DNA of 12,053 bases from Campylobacteraceae bacterium (lineage in GTDB: Bacteria > Campylobacterota > Campylobacteria > Campylobacterales > Sulfurovaceae). Positions 6,426 to 12,053 of the stretch are shown here, piece after piece. Where the stretch lies: contig JALWVW010000329.1 of the NCBI GenBank assembly GCA_027079365.1, positions 1 to 12,053 of the forward strand. Reading direction: 5' to 3'. The number at the start of each line of letters is the position of its first letter. Position 1 is the first letter of the stretch. The notes below the pieces were generated by a model. The model had not been told where the DNA came from, searched no databases, and saw only the letters and a list, made by a program, of their open reading frames with translations. Made by a program: the position numbers and the translations under genes.

Positions 6426-6707
6426 ATGGCAGATATTACAGATATTAAAGCGATATTATATACGGAGAAGAGCTTGGATCTTCAAGAAGAGGGCGTCATC
6501 GTAGTGCAGACCACGCCTAGAATGACAAAGAACGGACTCAAAGAGGTATTCAGAGAGTACTTCGATATCAAGCCATTGAGAGTAAACTCTATGCGAGTAC
6601 CGGGTAAAGTCAAGCGATTTAAAGGTATCGAGGGAAAGCGACCAAACAGTAAAAAGTTCTATGTCAAGCTTCCTGAAGATGCAAAAATCGAAAGCCTAGC
6701 GGTATAA
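6426..6707 (+). CDS. rplW: 50S ribosomal protein L23
   Basis: L23 lies at the mouth of the exit tunnel and is the docking site for trigger factor and the signal recognition particle. The 93-aa protein has the typical start ITDIKAILYTEKSLDL, the central helix KEVFREYFDIKPLRVNSMRV, and the loop GKVKRFKGIEGKRPNSKKFY before the last strand. Length is normal. The start lies one base after rplD, and its Shine-Dalgarno is weak (AGAGAGTTAAG), so it probably depends on ribosomes finishing rplD. A 10-nt gap with AAGGGAGAG leads to rplB. Confidence 0.97.
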   Translation: MADITDIKAILYTEKSLDLQEEGVIVVQTTPRMTKNGLKEVFREYFDIKPLRVNSMRVPGKVKRFKGIEGKRPNSKKFYVKLPEDAKIESLAV

Positions 6708-6717
6708 GGGAGAGAAG

Positions 6718-7545
6718 ATGGCAATAAAATCATATAAACCAACCAGCCCAGGTAGAAGATATATCACAAACTTGGATAGCGGCGACATCACTGCGAAAGC
6801 GAGCGTCAGGGCACTGTTGAAAAAACTTCCTGCGCACGCCGGCAGAAACAGCAATGGTAGAATCACTTCTCGTCACAGAGAAGCAGGCGCCAAGAAGCTT
6901 TACAGAATCATTGATTTCAAGCGTAACAAATTTGGTGTAGAGGGCACAGTAGCTACTGTTGAGTATGACCCATACAGAAACTGTAGAATCTGTCTGGTCA
7001 AGTACACAGACGGTGACAGAAGATACATTCTCAAGCCCAAGGGTCTTGAAGTCGGCGATAAAATCATGGCTGCTGAGAGCGGACTGGATATCAAGCCAGG
7101 TATGGCGATGAAGCTGAAAAGTGTCCCTGTGGGTACGCTAGTACACAATATAGAGATGAATCCGGGGCAAGGCGGCAAGATCGCTAGATCAGCTGGCGGT
7201 TATGCGCAGATCATGGGTAGAGACGGCAAGTATGTTTCATTGAGACTTCCAAGTGGCGAGATGAGATATATCCTTGGTGAGTGTCTGGCTACGATCGGTA
7301 CTGTTGGTAACGAAGACTACTCTAACATCGTTGGCGGTAAGGCAGGGCGAAGTAGACACAGAGGTATCAGGCCACAGACTAGAGGTTCTGCAATGAACCC
7401 GATCGATCACCCTCACGGCGGTGGTGAAGGTAAGACCAACTCTGGTAGACATCCTGTCTCTCCATGGGGTATGCCAACTAAGGGCTTCAAGACTCGTAAG
7501 AAAAAAGCGAGTGACAAGCTAATCATTTCAAGAAAAAAGAAGTAA
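6718..7545 (+). CDS. rplB: 50S ribosomal protein L2
   Basis: L2 is a core large-subunit protein needed for subunit joining and located near the peptidyl transferase centre. The 275-aa sequence has the N-terminal SYKPTSPGRRYITNLD, the GRITSRHREAGAKKLYR segment around 47-63, and the conserved motif NPIDHPHGGGEGKT at 227-240, in which His231 corresponds to the functionally important histidine of E. coli L2. The Lys/Arg-rich C-terminus is normal. GGGAGAG at 6709-6715 is the ribosome binding site. Nothing unusual. Confidence 0.98.
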   Translation: MAIKSYKPTSPGRRYITNLDSGDITAKASVRALLKKLPAHAGRNSNGRITSRHREAGAKKLYRIIDFKRNKFGVEGTVATVEYDPYRNCRICLVKYTDGDRRYILKPKGLEVGDKIMAAESGLDIKPGMAMKLKSVPVGTLVHNIEMNPGQGGKIARSAGGYAQIMGRDGKYVSLRLPSGEMRYILGECLATIGTVGNEDYSNIVGGKAGRSRHRGIRPQTRGSAMNPIDHPHGGGEGKTNSGRHPVSPWGMPTKGFKTRKKKASDKLIISRKKK

Positions 7546-7554
7546 GGGTAAAGC

Positions 7555-7833
7555 ATGGCTAGATCATTAAAAAAAGGTCCATTTATTGATGCACACCTTA
7601 TGAAAAAAGTGCTCAAGGCAAAAGAAGAGGGCTCCACAAAGCCTATCAAAACATGGTCAAGACGCTCAGTGATTTTCCCTGAGATGATCGGTTTGACACT
7701 CAATGTTCACAATGGCAGAAAATTTGTACCTGTGTTTGTCACAGAAAATCATGTAGGATACAAACTCGGTGAATTTGCACCGACGCGTACCTTCAAGGGT
7801 CACAAAGGTTCAGTCCAGAAGAAGGTGGGATAA
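7555..7833 (+). CDS. rpsS: 30S ribosomal protein S19
   Basis: S19 works in the head of the small subunit with S13, near the A-site tRNA. The 92-aa protein starts with the family signature ARSLKKGPFIDAHLMKKV and contains HNGRKFVPVFVTENHVGYKL followed by GEFAPTRTFKGH, all standard. Its ribosome binding site AAGGGTAAAGC-ATG (7544-7557) is identical to that of rpsQ. The stop codon shares one base with the rplV start (TAATG), implying tight coupling. Confidence 0.98.
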   Translation: MARSLKKGPFIDAHLMKKVLKAKEEGSTKPIKTWSRRSVIFPEMIGLTLNVHNGRKFVPVFVTENHVGYKLGEFAPTRTFKGHKGSVQKKVG

Positions 7834-8465
7834 TGAGTACTGCAACACTAAAATTCATCAGAGTCTCTCCTACCAAAGCAAGATTGATCGCAAGAGAAGT
7901 ACAGGGCATGAATGCTGAGTTGGCTTTGGCGGCGTTGGAGTTTATGCCAAACAAAGCAGCAGGCATCATCGCTAAAGTGATCGCATCAGCAGTGGCCAAT
8001 GGTGATTTTGAACCTGAAGAGGTCATCATCACCTCATGCCGCGTGGATAAAGCTGCGGTCATGAAACGATGGAGACCAAGAGCCAGAGGTACGGCAACAC
8101 GTATTCTCAAGCCTACGGCACATATCTTTGTCGAAGTGACAGAGAGTGCATCTGTAGAGGCTGCAAAAGCAACACCGGCAAAAGAGGCAGCCAAAAAAAC
8201 AGAGAAGAAAGTGACTGCTAAAAAAGAGGCAGTAAAACCAGCGGCAAAAAAGGCAGAAAACAAGGGCGATGATCTCACCAAGATCAAAGGCATTGGCAAA
8301 GTCTATGCTGGGAAACTTCAAGCTGAAGGCATTGAAACCTTTGAAGCCGTTGCCAACATGACACAAGAGCAGATCGATATGATGGAAGAGAAGTATAGCT
8401 TTAAGGGTGACTTCAGAGACTCAATCGCAGATGCCAAAAATTTCGTAACTAAAAAGGAGGCGTAA
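7833..8465 (+). CDS. rplV: 50S ribosomal protein L22 with C-terminal helix-hairpin-helix extension
   Basis: Residues 1 to about 103 are an ordinary L22: FIRVSPTKARLIAREVQGMN at 8-27, FMPNKAA, and the tunnel-lining hairpin with SCRVDKAAVMKRWRPRARG at 68-86, then HIFVEV. L22 helps form the exit tunnel. Residues about 104-145 are a low-complexity linker of Ala, Lys, Glu and Thr. Residues about 146-205 form an extra domain starting DDLTKIKGIGKVYAGKLQAE, with the helix-hairpin-helix signature GIGKVYAGKL and a second helix set (TFEAVANMTQEQIDMM). Such domains usually bind nucleic acid non-specifically. At 210 aa it is about twice the core length; other Campylobacterota have Lys/Ala tails, but a folded HhH is unusual. 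The reading frame is uninterrupted, and the rpsC Shine-Dalgarno lies in its last codons, arguing against a sequencing artefact. The domain's function is unknown. Confidence 0.95.
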   Translation: MSTATLKFIRVSPTKARLIAREVQGMNAELALAALEFMPNKAAGIIAKVIASAVANGDFEPEEVIITSCRVDKAAVMKRWRPRARGTATRILKPTAHIFVEVTESASVEAAKATPAKEAAKKTEKKVTAKKEAVKPAAKKAENKGDDLTKIKGIGKVYAGKLQAEGIETFEAVANMTQEQIDMMEEKYSFKGDFRDSIADAKNFVTKKEA

Positions 8466-8467
8466 GT

Positions 8468-9163
8468 ATGGGTCAGAAAGTTAATCCGATAAGCCTTAGA
8501 CTTGGGATCAATAGAAACTGGGAATCACGATGGTTTCCAGCCAAAGGCAGAACCTCTGAATTTATTGCGGAAGATTATAAGATCAGAACTTTCCTCAAAA
8601 AAGAAGTTTTTTATGCAGGTGTGAGTAATATCATCATCGAGAGAACTGTAAAAAAGATCAGAGTTACACTTGTCACTGCAAGACCAGGTATTATTATCGG
8701 TAAAAAAGGTGCAGATATCGAGAAGCTCAAAGCAAATCTCATTAAAATGATCGGTAAAGATGTGGCACTCAATATCAAAGAAGAGAAGAGACCACAGGCT
8801 TCTGCTCAACTGGCTGCTGAGAATGTAGCGACACAGCTTGAGAGAAGAATTGCCTTTAGAAGAGCCATGAAAAAAGTGATTCAGGGTGCTCTGAAGTCTG
8901 GCGCAAAAGGGATCAAGATCCAGGTTGCCGGCAGACTGGGTGGCGCAGAAATGGCACGAACTGAATGGTATCTCGAGGGAAGAGTGCCTCTGCATACATT
9001 GAGAGCCAAAATTGATTATGGTTTTGCCGAAGCACAGACGACTTACGGCATCATTGGGATCAAAGTATGGATCTTCAAGGGTGAAGTACTTCAGAAGGGT
9101 ATTCAAGCCGAGCCAAAAGAGAGCAAAGGCGGAAGAAGACCTGCAAGAAAGAGAGGTGAATAA
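8468..9163 (+). CDS. rpsC: 30S ribosomal protein S3
   Basis: S3 forms part of the mRNA entry tunnel and helicase site in the 30S head. The 231-aa protein begins GQKVNPISLRLGINRNWESRW and has a type II KH domain with the GxxG loop GKKG at residues 78-81 inside RPGIIIGKKGADIEKLK. The C-terminal domain is standard (GAKGIKIQVAGRLGGAEMAR, then EGRVPLHTLRAKIDYG). A short basic tail GGRRPARKRGE closes it. The strong site AAGGAGG (8454-8460) lies inside the end of rplV, 7 nt before the ATG. Confidence 0.98.
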   Translation: MGQKVNPISLRLGINRNWESRWFPAKGRTSEFIAEDYKIRTFLKKEVFYAGVSNIIIERTVKKIRVTLVTARPGIIIGKKGADIEKLKANLIKMIGKDVALNIKEEKRPQASAQLAAENVATQLERRIAFRRAMKKVIQGALKSGAKGIKIQVAGRLGGAEMARTEWYLEGRVPLHTLRAKIDYGFAEAQTTYGIIGIKVWIFKGEVLQKGIQAEPKESKGGRRPARKRGE

Positions 9164-9165
9164 TC

Positions 9166-9591
9166 ATGCTAATGCCTAAACGAACCAAATGGAGAAAGCA
9201 GCAAAAAGGTCGCAGCCGTGGAAAATCATTCCGTGGTAATAAGATCGAATTTGGTGATATCGCATTGAAAGCAACAGAAGGCGGAAGAATCGACTCTCGT
9301 CAGATCGAAGCAGCGCGTGTGACCATGACAAGAAAAGTTAACAGAACTGGCAAGACATGGATCCGTGTATTTCCGGACAAGCCTCTGACAGCCAAGCCAC
9401 TCGAAACCAGAATGGGTAAAGGTAAGGGTGCTGTAGACAAGTGGGTGATGAATATCAAGCCCGGAAGAGTTATATTTGAAATGGCAGGTGTAGAGGAATC
9501 GTTGGCAAGAGCCGCATTGACTCTGGCAAGACACAAGCTTCCATTCAAAACCAAAATCATCACACTAAAGGATAGTAATGAAATATACTGA
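9166..9591 (+). CDS. rplP: 50S ribosomal protein L16
   Basis: L16 binds 23S rRNA near the A-site tRNA elbow and is a late assembly protein. The 141-aa product has the usual start MLMPKRTKWRKQQKGRSRGK, the segment ARVTMTRKVNRTGKTWIRVF, then PDKPLTAKPLETRMGKGKGA, all typical. A second in-frame ATG lies at 9172, but the AGAGGTGA site at 9152-9159 is better placed for 9166, and the family normally begins ML-PKRTK. Its 3' end overlaps rpmC by 14 nt. Confidence 0.97.
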   Translation: MLMPKRTKWRKQQKGRSRGKSFRGNKIEFGDIALKATEGGRIDSRQIEAARVTMTRKVNRTGKTWIRVFPDKPLTAKPLETRMGKGKGAVDKWVMNIKPGRVIFEMAGVEESLARAALTLARHKLPFKTKIITLKDSNEIY

Positions 9592-9769
9592 TATTAGTGA
9601 CAAAAGCATCGCAGAACTAACTGAGATGCTCAAAGAGAAAAAGCTTGAGATCTTCACACTGAAGGCCAAGCTCAAGACAATGCAGCTGACAAATACAAGT
9701 GAGCTAAGAGATGCGAAAAAAGATATCGCACGAATCCAGACGGCGTTGACCGCTGCCAGATCTAAGTAA
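9578..9769 (+). CDS. rpmC: 50S ribosomal protein L29
   Basis: L29 is a small two-helix protein at the exit tunnel rim beside L23. The 63-aa product has the expected pattern: a Ser/Leu-rich first helix (DKSIAELTEMLKEKKLEIF) and a second helix with LRDAKKDIARIQTAL. It starts inside rplP, in another frame, 14 nt before that gene's stop; the ribosome binding site AAAGGA (9567-9572) is within rplP codons, so expression is coupled to rplP translation. Confidence 0.94.
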   Translation: MKYTDISDKSIAELTEMLKEKKLEIFTLKAKLKTMQLTNTSELRDAKKDIARIQTALTAARSK

Positions 9770-9779
9770 AGGGTAAAGC

Positions 9780-10028
9780 ATGCCAAAAAGAGTAATATCA
9801 GGAACAGTGATCAAGAAGGCTGGCGATAAGACAGCCACTGTTTTGGTTGAAAGAAAAGTACTTCACCCAAGATATCACAAAACTGTAAAAAGATTTAAAA
9901 AATACCTTATTCATGATGAGAAGAACGAAATCAATGTAGGGGACACTGTCTCTGCTGTAGAGTGTCGTCCACTCTCCAAAAGCAAGTCATTCCGCCTTCT
10001 TGAGATCACGAAGAGAGGAGAGGTGTAA
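9780..10028 (+). CDS. rpsQ: 30S ribosomal protein S17
   Basis: S17 is an OB-fold protein that binds helix 11 of 16S rRNA early in 30S assembly. The 82-aa protein shows the family pattern RVISGTVIKKAGDKTATVLV, RKVLHPRYHKTVKRFKKY, and EINVGDTVSAVECRPLSKSK. It is preceded by AAGGGTAAAGC, the same initiation context as rpsS. In E. coli it ends the S10 operon; here its TAA shares a base with the rplN ATG, so the S10 and spc gene groups are one continuous unit. Confidence 0.98.
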   Translation: MPKRVISGTVIKKAGDKTATVLVERKVLHPRYHKTVKRFKKYLIHDEKNEINVGDTVSAVECRPLSKSKSFRLLEITKRGEV

Positions 10029-10396
10029 TGATTCAGGGATTTACAAGATTAACCGTTGCTGACAACAGTGGCGCAAAAGAGATCATGTGTATCAAGGTTC
10101 TGGGTGGTTCCAAGAGAAGATATGCATCAGTAGGCGATGTGATCGTTGCTTCTGTCAAAAAAGCACTTCCGGATGGAAAAGTCAAGAAGGGTAAAGTAGT
10201 CAAGGCAGTGGTGGTTCGCACCAAAAAAGAGATCCAGAGAGAGAATGGCTCATTGATCAGATTTGATGACAATGCAGCAGTGATCCTGGATGAGAAAAAA
10301 GAGCCTGTAGGGACACGAATTTTCGGCCCTGTCAGTAGAGAGATCCGTTATTCAGGTTTTATGAAGATCGTCTCGCTTGCACCGGAGGTATGGTAA
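10028..10396 (+). CDS. rplN: 50S ribosomal protein L14
   Basis: L14 is a beta-barrel protein at the subunit interface, contacting 16S rRNA and serving as the binding site of the silencing factor RsfS. The 122-aa product has MIQGFTRLTVADNSGAKEIM at the start, VGDVIVASVKKALPDGKVKK in the middle, and the end RYSGFMKIVSLAPEVW, all typical. It starts at the shared base of rpsQ's stop (TAATG), with GAGAGGAGAGG upstream inside rpsQ. Nothing unusual. Confidence 0.98.
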   Translation: MIQGFTRLTVADNSGAKEIMCIKVLGGSKRRYASVGDVIVASVKKALPDGKVKKGKVVKAVVVRTKKEIQRENGSLIRFDDNAAVILDEKKEPVGTRIFGPVSREIRYSGFMKIVSLAPEVW

Positions 10397-10629
10397 TGGC
10401 AAAGAAATTTAAGATAAAAAAAGGTGACCAGGTCATGGTTATCGCTGGTGATGACAAAGGTAAAACTGCAGAGGTGCTGAAAGTGCTGACCAAAAAAGAT
10501 GCCGTCATTGTCGCAGGATGCAAGATAGCTAAAAAAGCTGTCAAGCCAAACGAAGAGAACAAAGAGGGGGGTTTCATGAATGTTGAAATGCCTATCCATA
10601 TCTCAAATGTTAAAAAAGTAGAGGGCTAA
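10396..10629 (+). CDS. rplX: 50S ribosomal protein L24
   Basis: L24 is an assembly initiator of the large subunit and carries a KOW motif. The 77-aa protein reads AKKFKIKKGDQVMVIAGDDK then GKTAEVLKVL (KOW region, residues about 6-30) and ends with NVEMPIHISNVKKVE, as in the family. I choose the ATG at 10396 over the in-frame ATG at 10390: the site GGAGG (10384-10388) is 7 nt before 10396 but only 1 nt before 10390, and the former gives the usual MAKK start and a TAATG overlap with rplN, a junction seen repeatedly in this operon. Confidence 0.95.
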   Translation: MAKKFKIKKGDQVMVIAGDDKGKTAEVLKVLTKKDAVIVAGCKIAKKAVKPNEENKEGGFMNVEMPIHISNVKKVEG

Positions 10630-10633
10630 TATC

Positions 10634-11179
10634 ATGAGCAGAATGAAGCAGAAATATAATGACATCGTTCCTGCCCTTCGTGAAGAGCTAGAGATTGCCA
10701 ATGTCATGGAAACGCCTAAACTTGAGAAAATCGTTATCTCTGTAGGTGCCGGTGAAGAAGGTAGAGACAACAAGCTGATTCAGAACATGGCAGACACAAT
10801 CTCGCTTATTGCCGGACAAAAAGCAGTGATCGTGATGGCAAAAAAGTCTGTTGCGGGCTTTAAAGCCAGAGAGGGTGCTCCTAGTGGTATCAAAGTGACA
10901 CTCAGAGGTGCAAATATGCTTAACTTCTTTGATAAACTTGTCTCTATTGCACTGCCAAGAGTAAAGGACTTTAGAGGAACACCAAGAAAAGGCTTCGATG
11001 GTCGTGGTAACTATAACTTCGGCCTAGACGAGCAGTTGATGTTTCCTGAAGTTGTTTTTGACAATATCCTCAAAACGCACGGCATGAATATCACAATTGT
11101 CACAAGCAGTGACAGCGACAAAGAGGCATTTGCACTTCTCGAGAAGTTGGGCATGCCATTTGCTAAAGGGAGAAAATAA
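10634..11179 (+). CDS. rplE: 50S ribosomal protein L5
   Basis: L5 binds 5S rRNA and contacts the P-site tRNA and S13 across the subunit bridge. The 181-aa protein has the family landmarks: MKQKYNDIVPALREELEIAN, KLEKIVISVGAGEEG near 29-43, GQKAVIVMAKKSVAGFKARE around 77-96, FRGTPRKGFDGRGNYNFGL around 115-133, then MNITIVTSSDSDKEAFALLE near the end. Normal length. The stop shares its last base with the rpsN start. Confidence 0.98.
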   Translation: MSRMKQKYNDIVPALREELEIANVMETPKLEKIVISVGAGEEGRDNKLIQNMADTISLIAGQKAVIVMAKKSVAGFKAREGAPSGIKVTLRGANMLNFFDKLVSIALPRVKDFRGTPRKGFDGRGNYNFGLDEQLMFPEVVFDNILKTHGMNITIVTSSDSDKEAFALLEKLGMPFAKGRK

Positions 11180-11364
11180 TGGCTAAAAAGTCCATGATCA
11201 ACAAGCAGCAGAGAAAACCTAAGTTCGCTGTAAGGGCGTATACCAGATGTAACATTTGCGGAAGACCACACTCAGTCTATAGAGATTTTGGTCTGTGCAG
11301 AATATGTTTAAGAAAAATGGCCTCAGAGGGTCAAATCCCCGGCATGCGCAAAGCAAGCTGGTAA
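11179..11364 (+). CDS. rpsN: 30S ribosomal protein S14, zinc-binding (C+) type
   Basis: S14 sits in the 30S head with S3 and S10. This 61-aa version is the short zinc-ribbon form: cysteines at 24, 27, 40 and 43 (CNIC and CRIC pairs) can bind one zinc ion. The rest is typical, with KFAVRAYTRCNICGRPHSVY and the end GQIPGMRKASW. Organisms with this form often keep a zinc-free paralogue elsewhere for zinc starvation; none is visible in this window. Starts at the shared base of rplE's stop codon. Confidence 0.98.
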   Translation: MAKKSMINKQQRKPKFAVRAYTRCNICGRPHSVYRDFGLCRICLRKMASEGQIPGMRKASW

Positions 11365-11377
11365 CAAGGAGTAAAAG

Positions 11378-11773
11378 ATGATGACAGATATAATTGCAGA
11401 CTCTCTTACTCGAATAAGAAATGCTGCGACAAGAAGACTCGATACTACGGTTCTTCTTCACTCAAAGACGATTGAGGCAATTGTTTCTATTCTTGTAGAG
11501 AAGGAATACCTTGAGAGTTATAGCGTGAAAGAAGATGGCAACAAAAAGACGATCAAAGTCGTACTGAAGTATGATGAGAAAGGCTTTACAGTGATCAATG
11601 AGATGAAAAAGATCTCTAAGCCTGGACGAAGAGTCTATAAGGGCAAGGATGAAATCAGATCATTTAAAAATAACTATGGAACACTGATCGTGTCTACCAG
11701 CAAAGGTATACTTCCTAACGATGAAGCATACAAGTTGGGCACAGGCGGCGAAGTGCTCTGCAGTATCTGGTAA
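11378..11773 (+). CDS. rpsH: 30S ribosomal protein S8
   Basis: S8 binds the central domain of 16S rRNA and, in E. coli, represses the spc operon by binding the L5 message. The 131-aa product has MTDIIADSLTRIRNAATRR at the start, ISKPGRRVYKGKDEI in the middle, and the C-terminal STSKG and LGTGGEVLCSIW. Two ATGs stand in tandem (11378 and 11381); AAGGAG at 11366-11371 is 6 nt before the first, and the first gives the 131 aa that I recall for Campylobacter S8, so it is preferred, though 11381 is possible. Confidence 0.97.
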   Translation: MMTDIIADSLTRIRNAATRRLDTTVLLHSKTIEAIVSILVEKEYLESYSVKEDGNKKTIKVVLKYDEKGFTVINEMKKISKPGRRVYKGKDEIRSFKNNYGTLIVSTSKGILPNDEAYKLGTGGEVLCSIW

Positions 11774-11784
11774 GGAGGTAGGAG

Positions 11785-12053
11785 ATGTCAAGAGTTGGAA
11801 AAAACCCTGTTGTTATCCCTAGCGGTATCGAGGTATCTGTAGACGGTGCGGTGATTGTAGCCAAAAAGGGCAACAATGAGAAGAAACTTGATACTCACGG
11901 TAGAGTGGGTATCGAGATCAAAGAGAATGAAGTTGTTCTCTCACGGGCAGGTGAGGACAAGCAGTCTTCAGCCTATTGGGGCACCTATAGGGCGCTACTT
12001 GCAAATATCATGGAGGGTCTGGACAAAGGTTTCAAGAAATCTTTGGAGATCAA
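11785..12053 (+). CDS. rplF: 50S ribosomal protein L6, N-terminal part (cut by window end)
   Basis: An open frame from ATG 11785 runs off the window after 89 complete codons, about half of a usual L6 of around 178 aa. It begins SRVGKNPVVIPSGIEVSVDG, the classic L6 start, and continues with GTYRALLANIMEGLDKGFKK, the conserved segment that follows the first domain. L6 stabilises the sarcin-ricin region and the factor-binding site. TAAGGAGG at 11771-11778 includes the rpsH stop codon and a strong ribosome binding site, with a second GGAG at 11781-11784. Confidence 0.96.
   Translation, partial: MSRVGKNPVVIPSGIEVSVDGAVIVAKKGNNEKKLDTHGRVGIEIKENEVVLSRAGEDKQSSAYWGTYRALLANIMEGLDKGFKKSLEI

Noticed and set aside
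7793..8299. Minus-strand open frame of 168 codons opposite rplV
   Set aside because: Its hydrophobic Ala/Phe-rich stretch is the reverse of the Lys/Ala-rich L22 linker; no independent start signal.
8247..8465. Separate small HhH gene downstream of a shorter rplV
   Set aside because: There is no stop codon between the L22 core and the HhH segment, no internal ATG with a ribosome binding site at the boundary, and the frame is continuous, so a fusion is the better reading.
8525..9106. Minus-strand open frame of 193 codons opposite rpsC
   Set aside because: Low-quality Cys/Ser/Phe-rich composition typical of an antisense shadow of a conserved r-protein gene.
10390..10395. Upstream in-frame ATG for rplX adding Met-Val
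   Set aside because: Only 1 nt from the GGAGG site; the ATG at 10396 has proper spacing and the usual MAKK start.

Overview
The window reads as chromosomal DNA of a Campylobacterota (epsilonproteobacterial) species, most likely from the Sulfurovum/Sulfurimonas side of that phylum. The grounds are the r-protein sequences, the continuous S10+spc gene order without a break between rpsQ and rplN, a 61-aa four-cysteine S14, and a histidine kinase with the H-box 'GAIAHQWRQPLN' common in this phylum. The lineage is inferred from recognition, not from a search.

Left part (1-1268): a full-length RhuM-family gene, visibly more AT-rich than the rest, overlaps by 8 nt the start of a decayed type I restriction subunit (hsdR) fragment. 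The fragment keeps the family's N-terminal motif but carries a nonsense codon and a frameshift and is cut short. This looks like the degraded edge of a horizontally acquired type I restriction-modification locus. A strong imperfect inverted repeat lies between this remnant and the next gene.

Middle part (1269-4763): an 800-aa membrane sensor histidine kinase with two tandem periplasmic solute-binding (Venus-flytrap) domains and no adjacent response regulator. It converges tail-to-tail, 18 bp apart, on a minus-strand gene for an AAA+-like P-loop ATPase with a winged-helix segment. The ATPase gene has a good sigma70-type promoter whose -10 box sits between two perfect 10-bp direct repeats, and it is divergent from the ribosomal operon.

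Right part (4849-12053): a promoter, a compact predicted three-way-junction RNA leader, then the contiguous ribosomal protein operon rpsJ-rplC-rplD-rplW-rplB-rpsS-rplV-rpsC-rplP-rpmC-rpsQ-rplN-rplX-rplE-rpsN-rpsH-rplF (the last cut by the window end). Genes are separated by at most 13 nt or overlap, which implies one transcript and translational coupling. The most unusual protein is L22: beyond a normal core it has a Lys/Ala-rich linker and a C-terminal helix-hairpin-helix domain, giving 210 aa against roughly 110-140 for ordinary L22.

The best candidates for something undescribed are the rpsJ leader RNA, the L22 fusion, and the direct-repeat operator between the ATPase and the r-protein operon. 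No CRISPR array, tRNA, rRNA or intact mobile element was seen.
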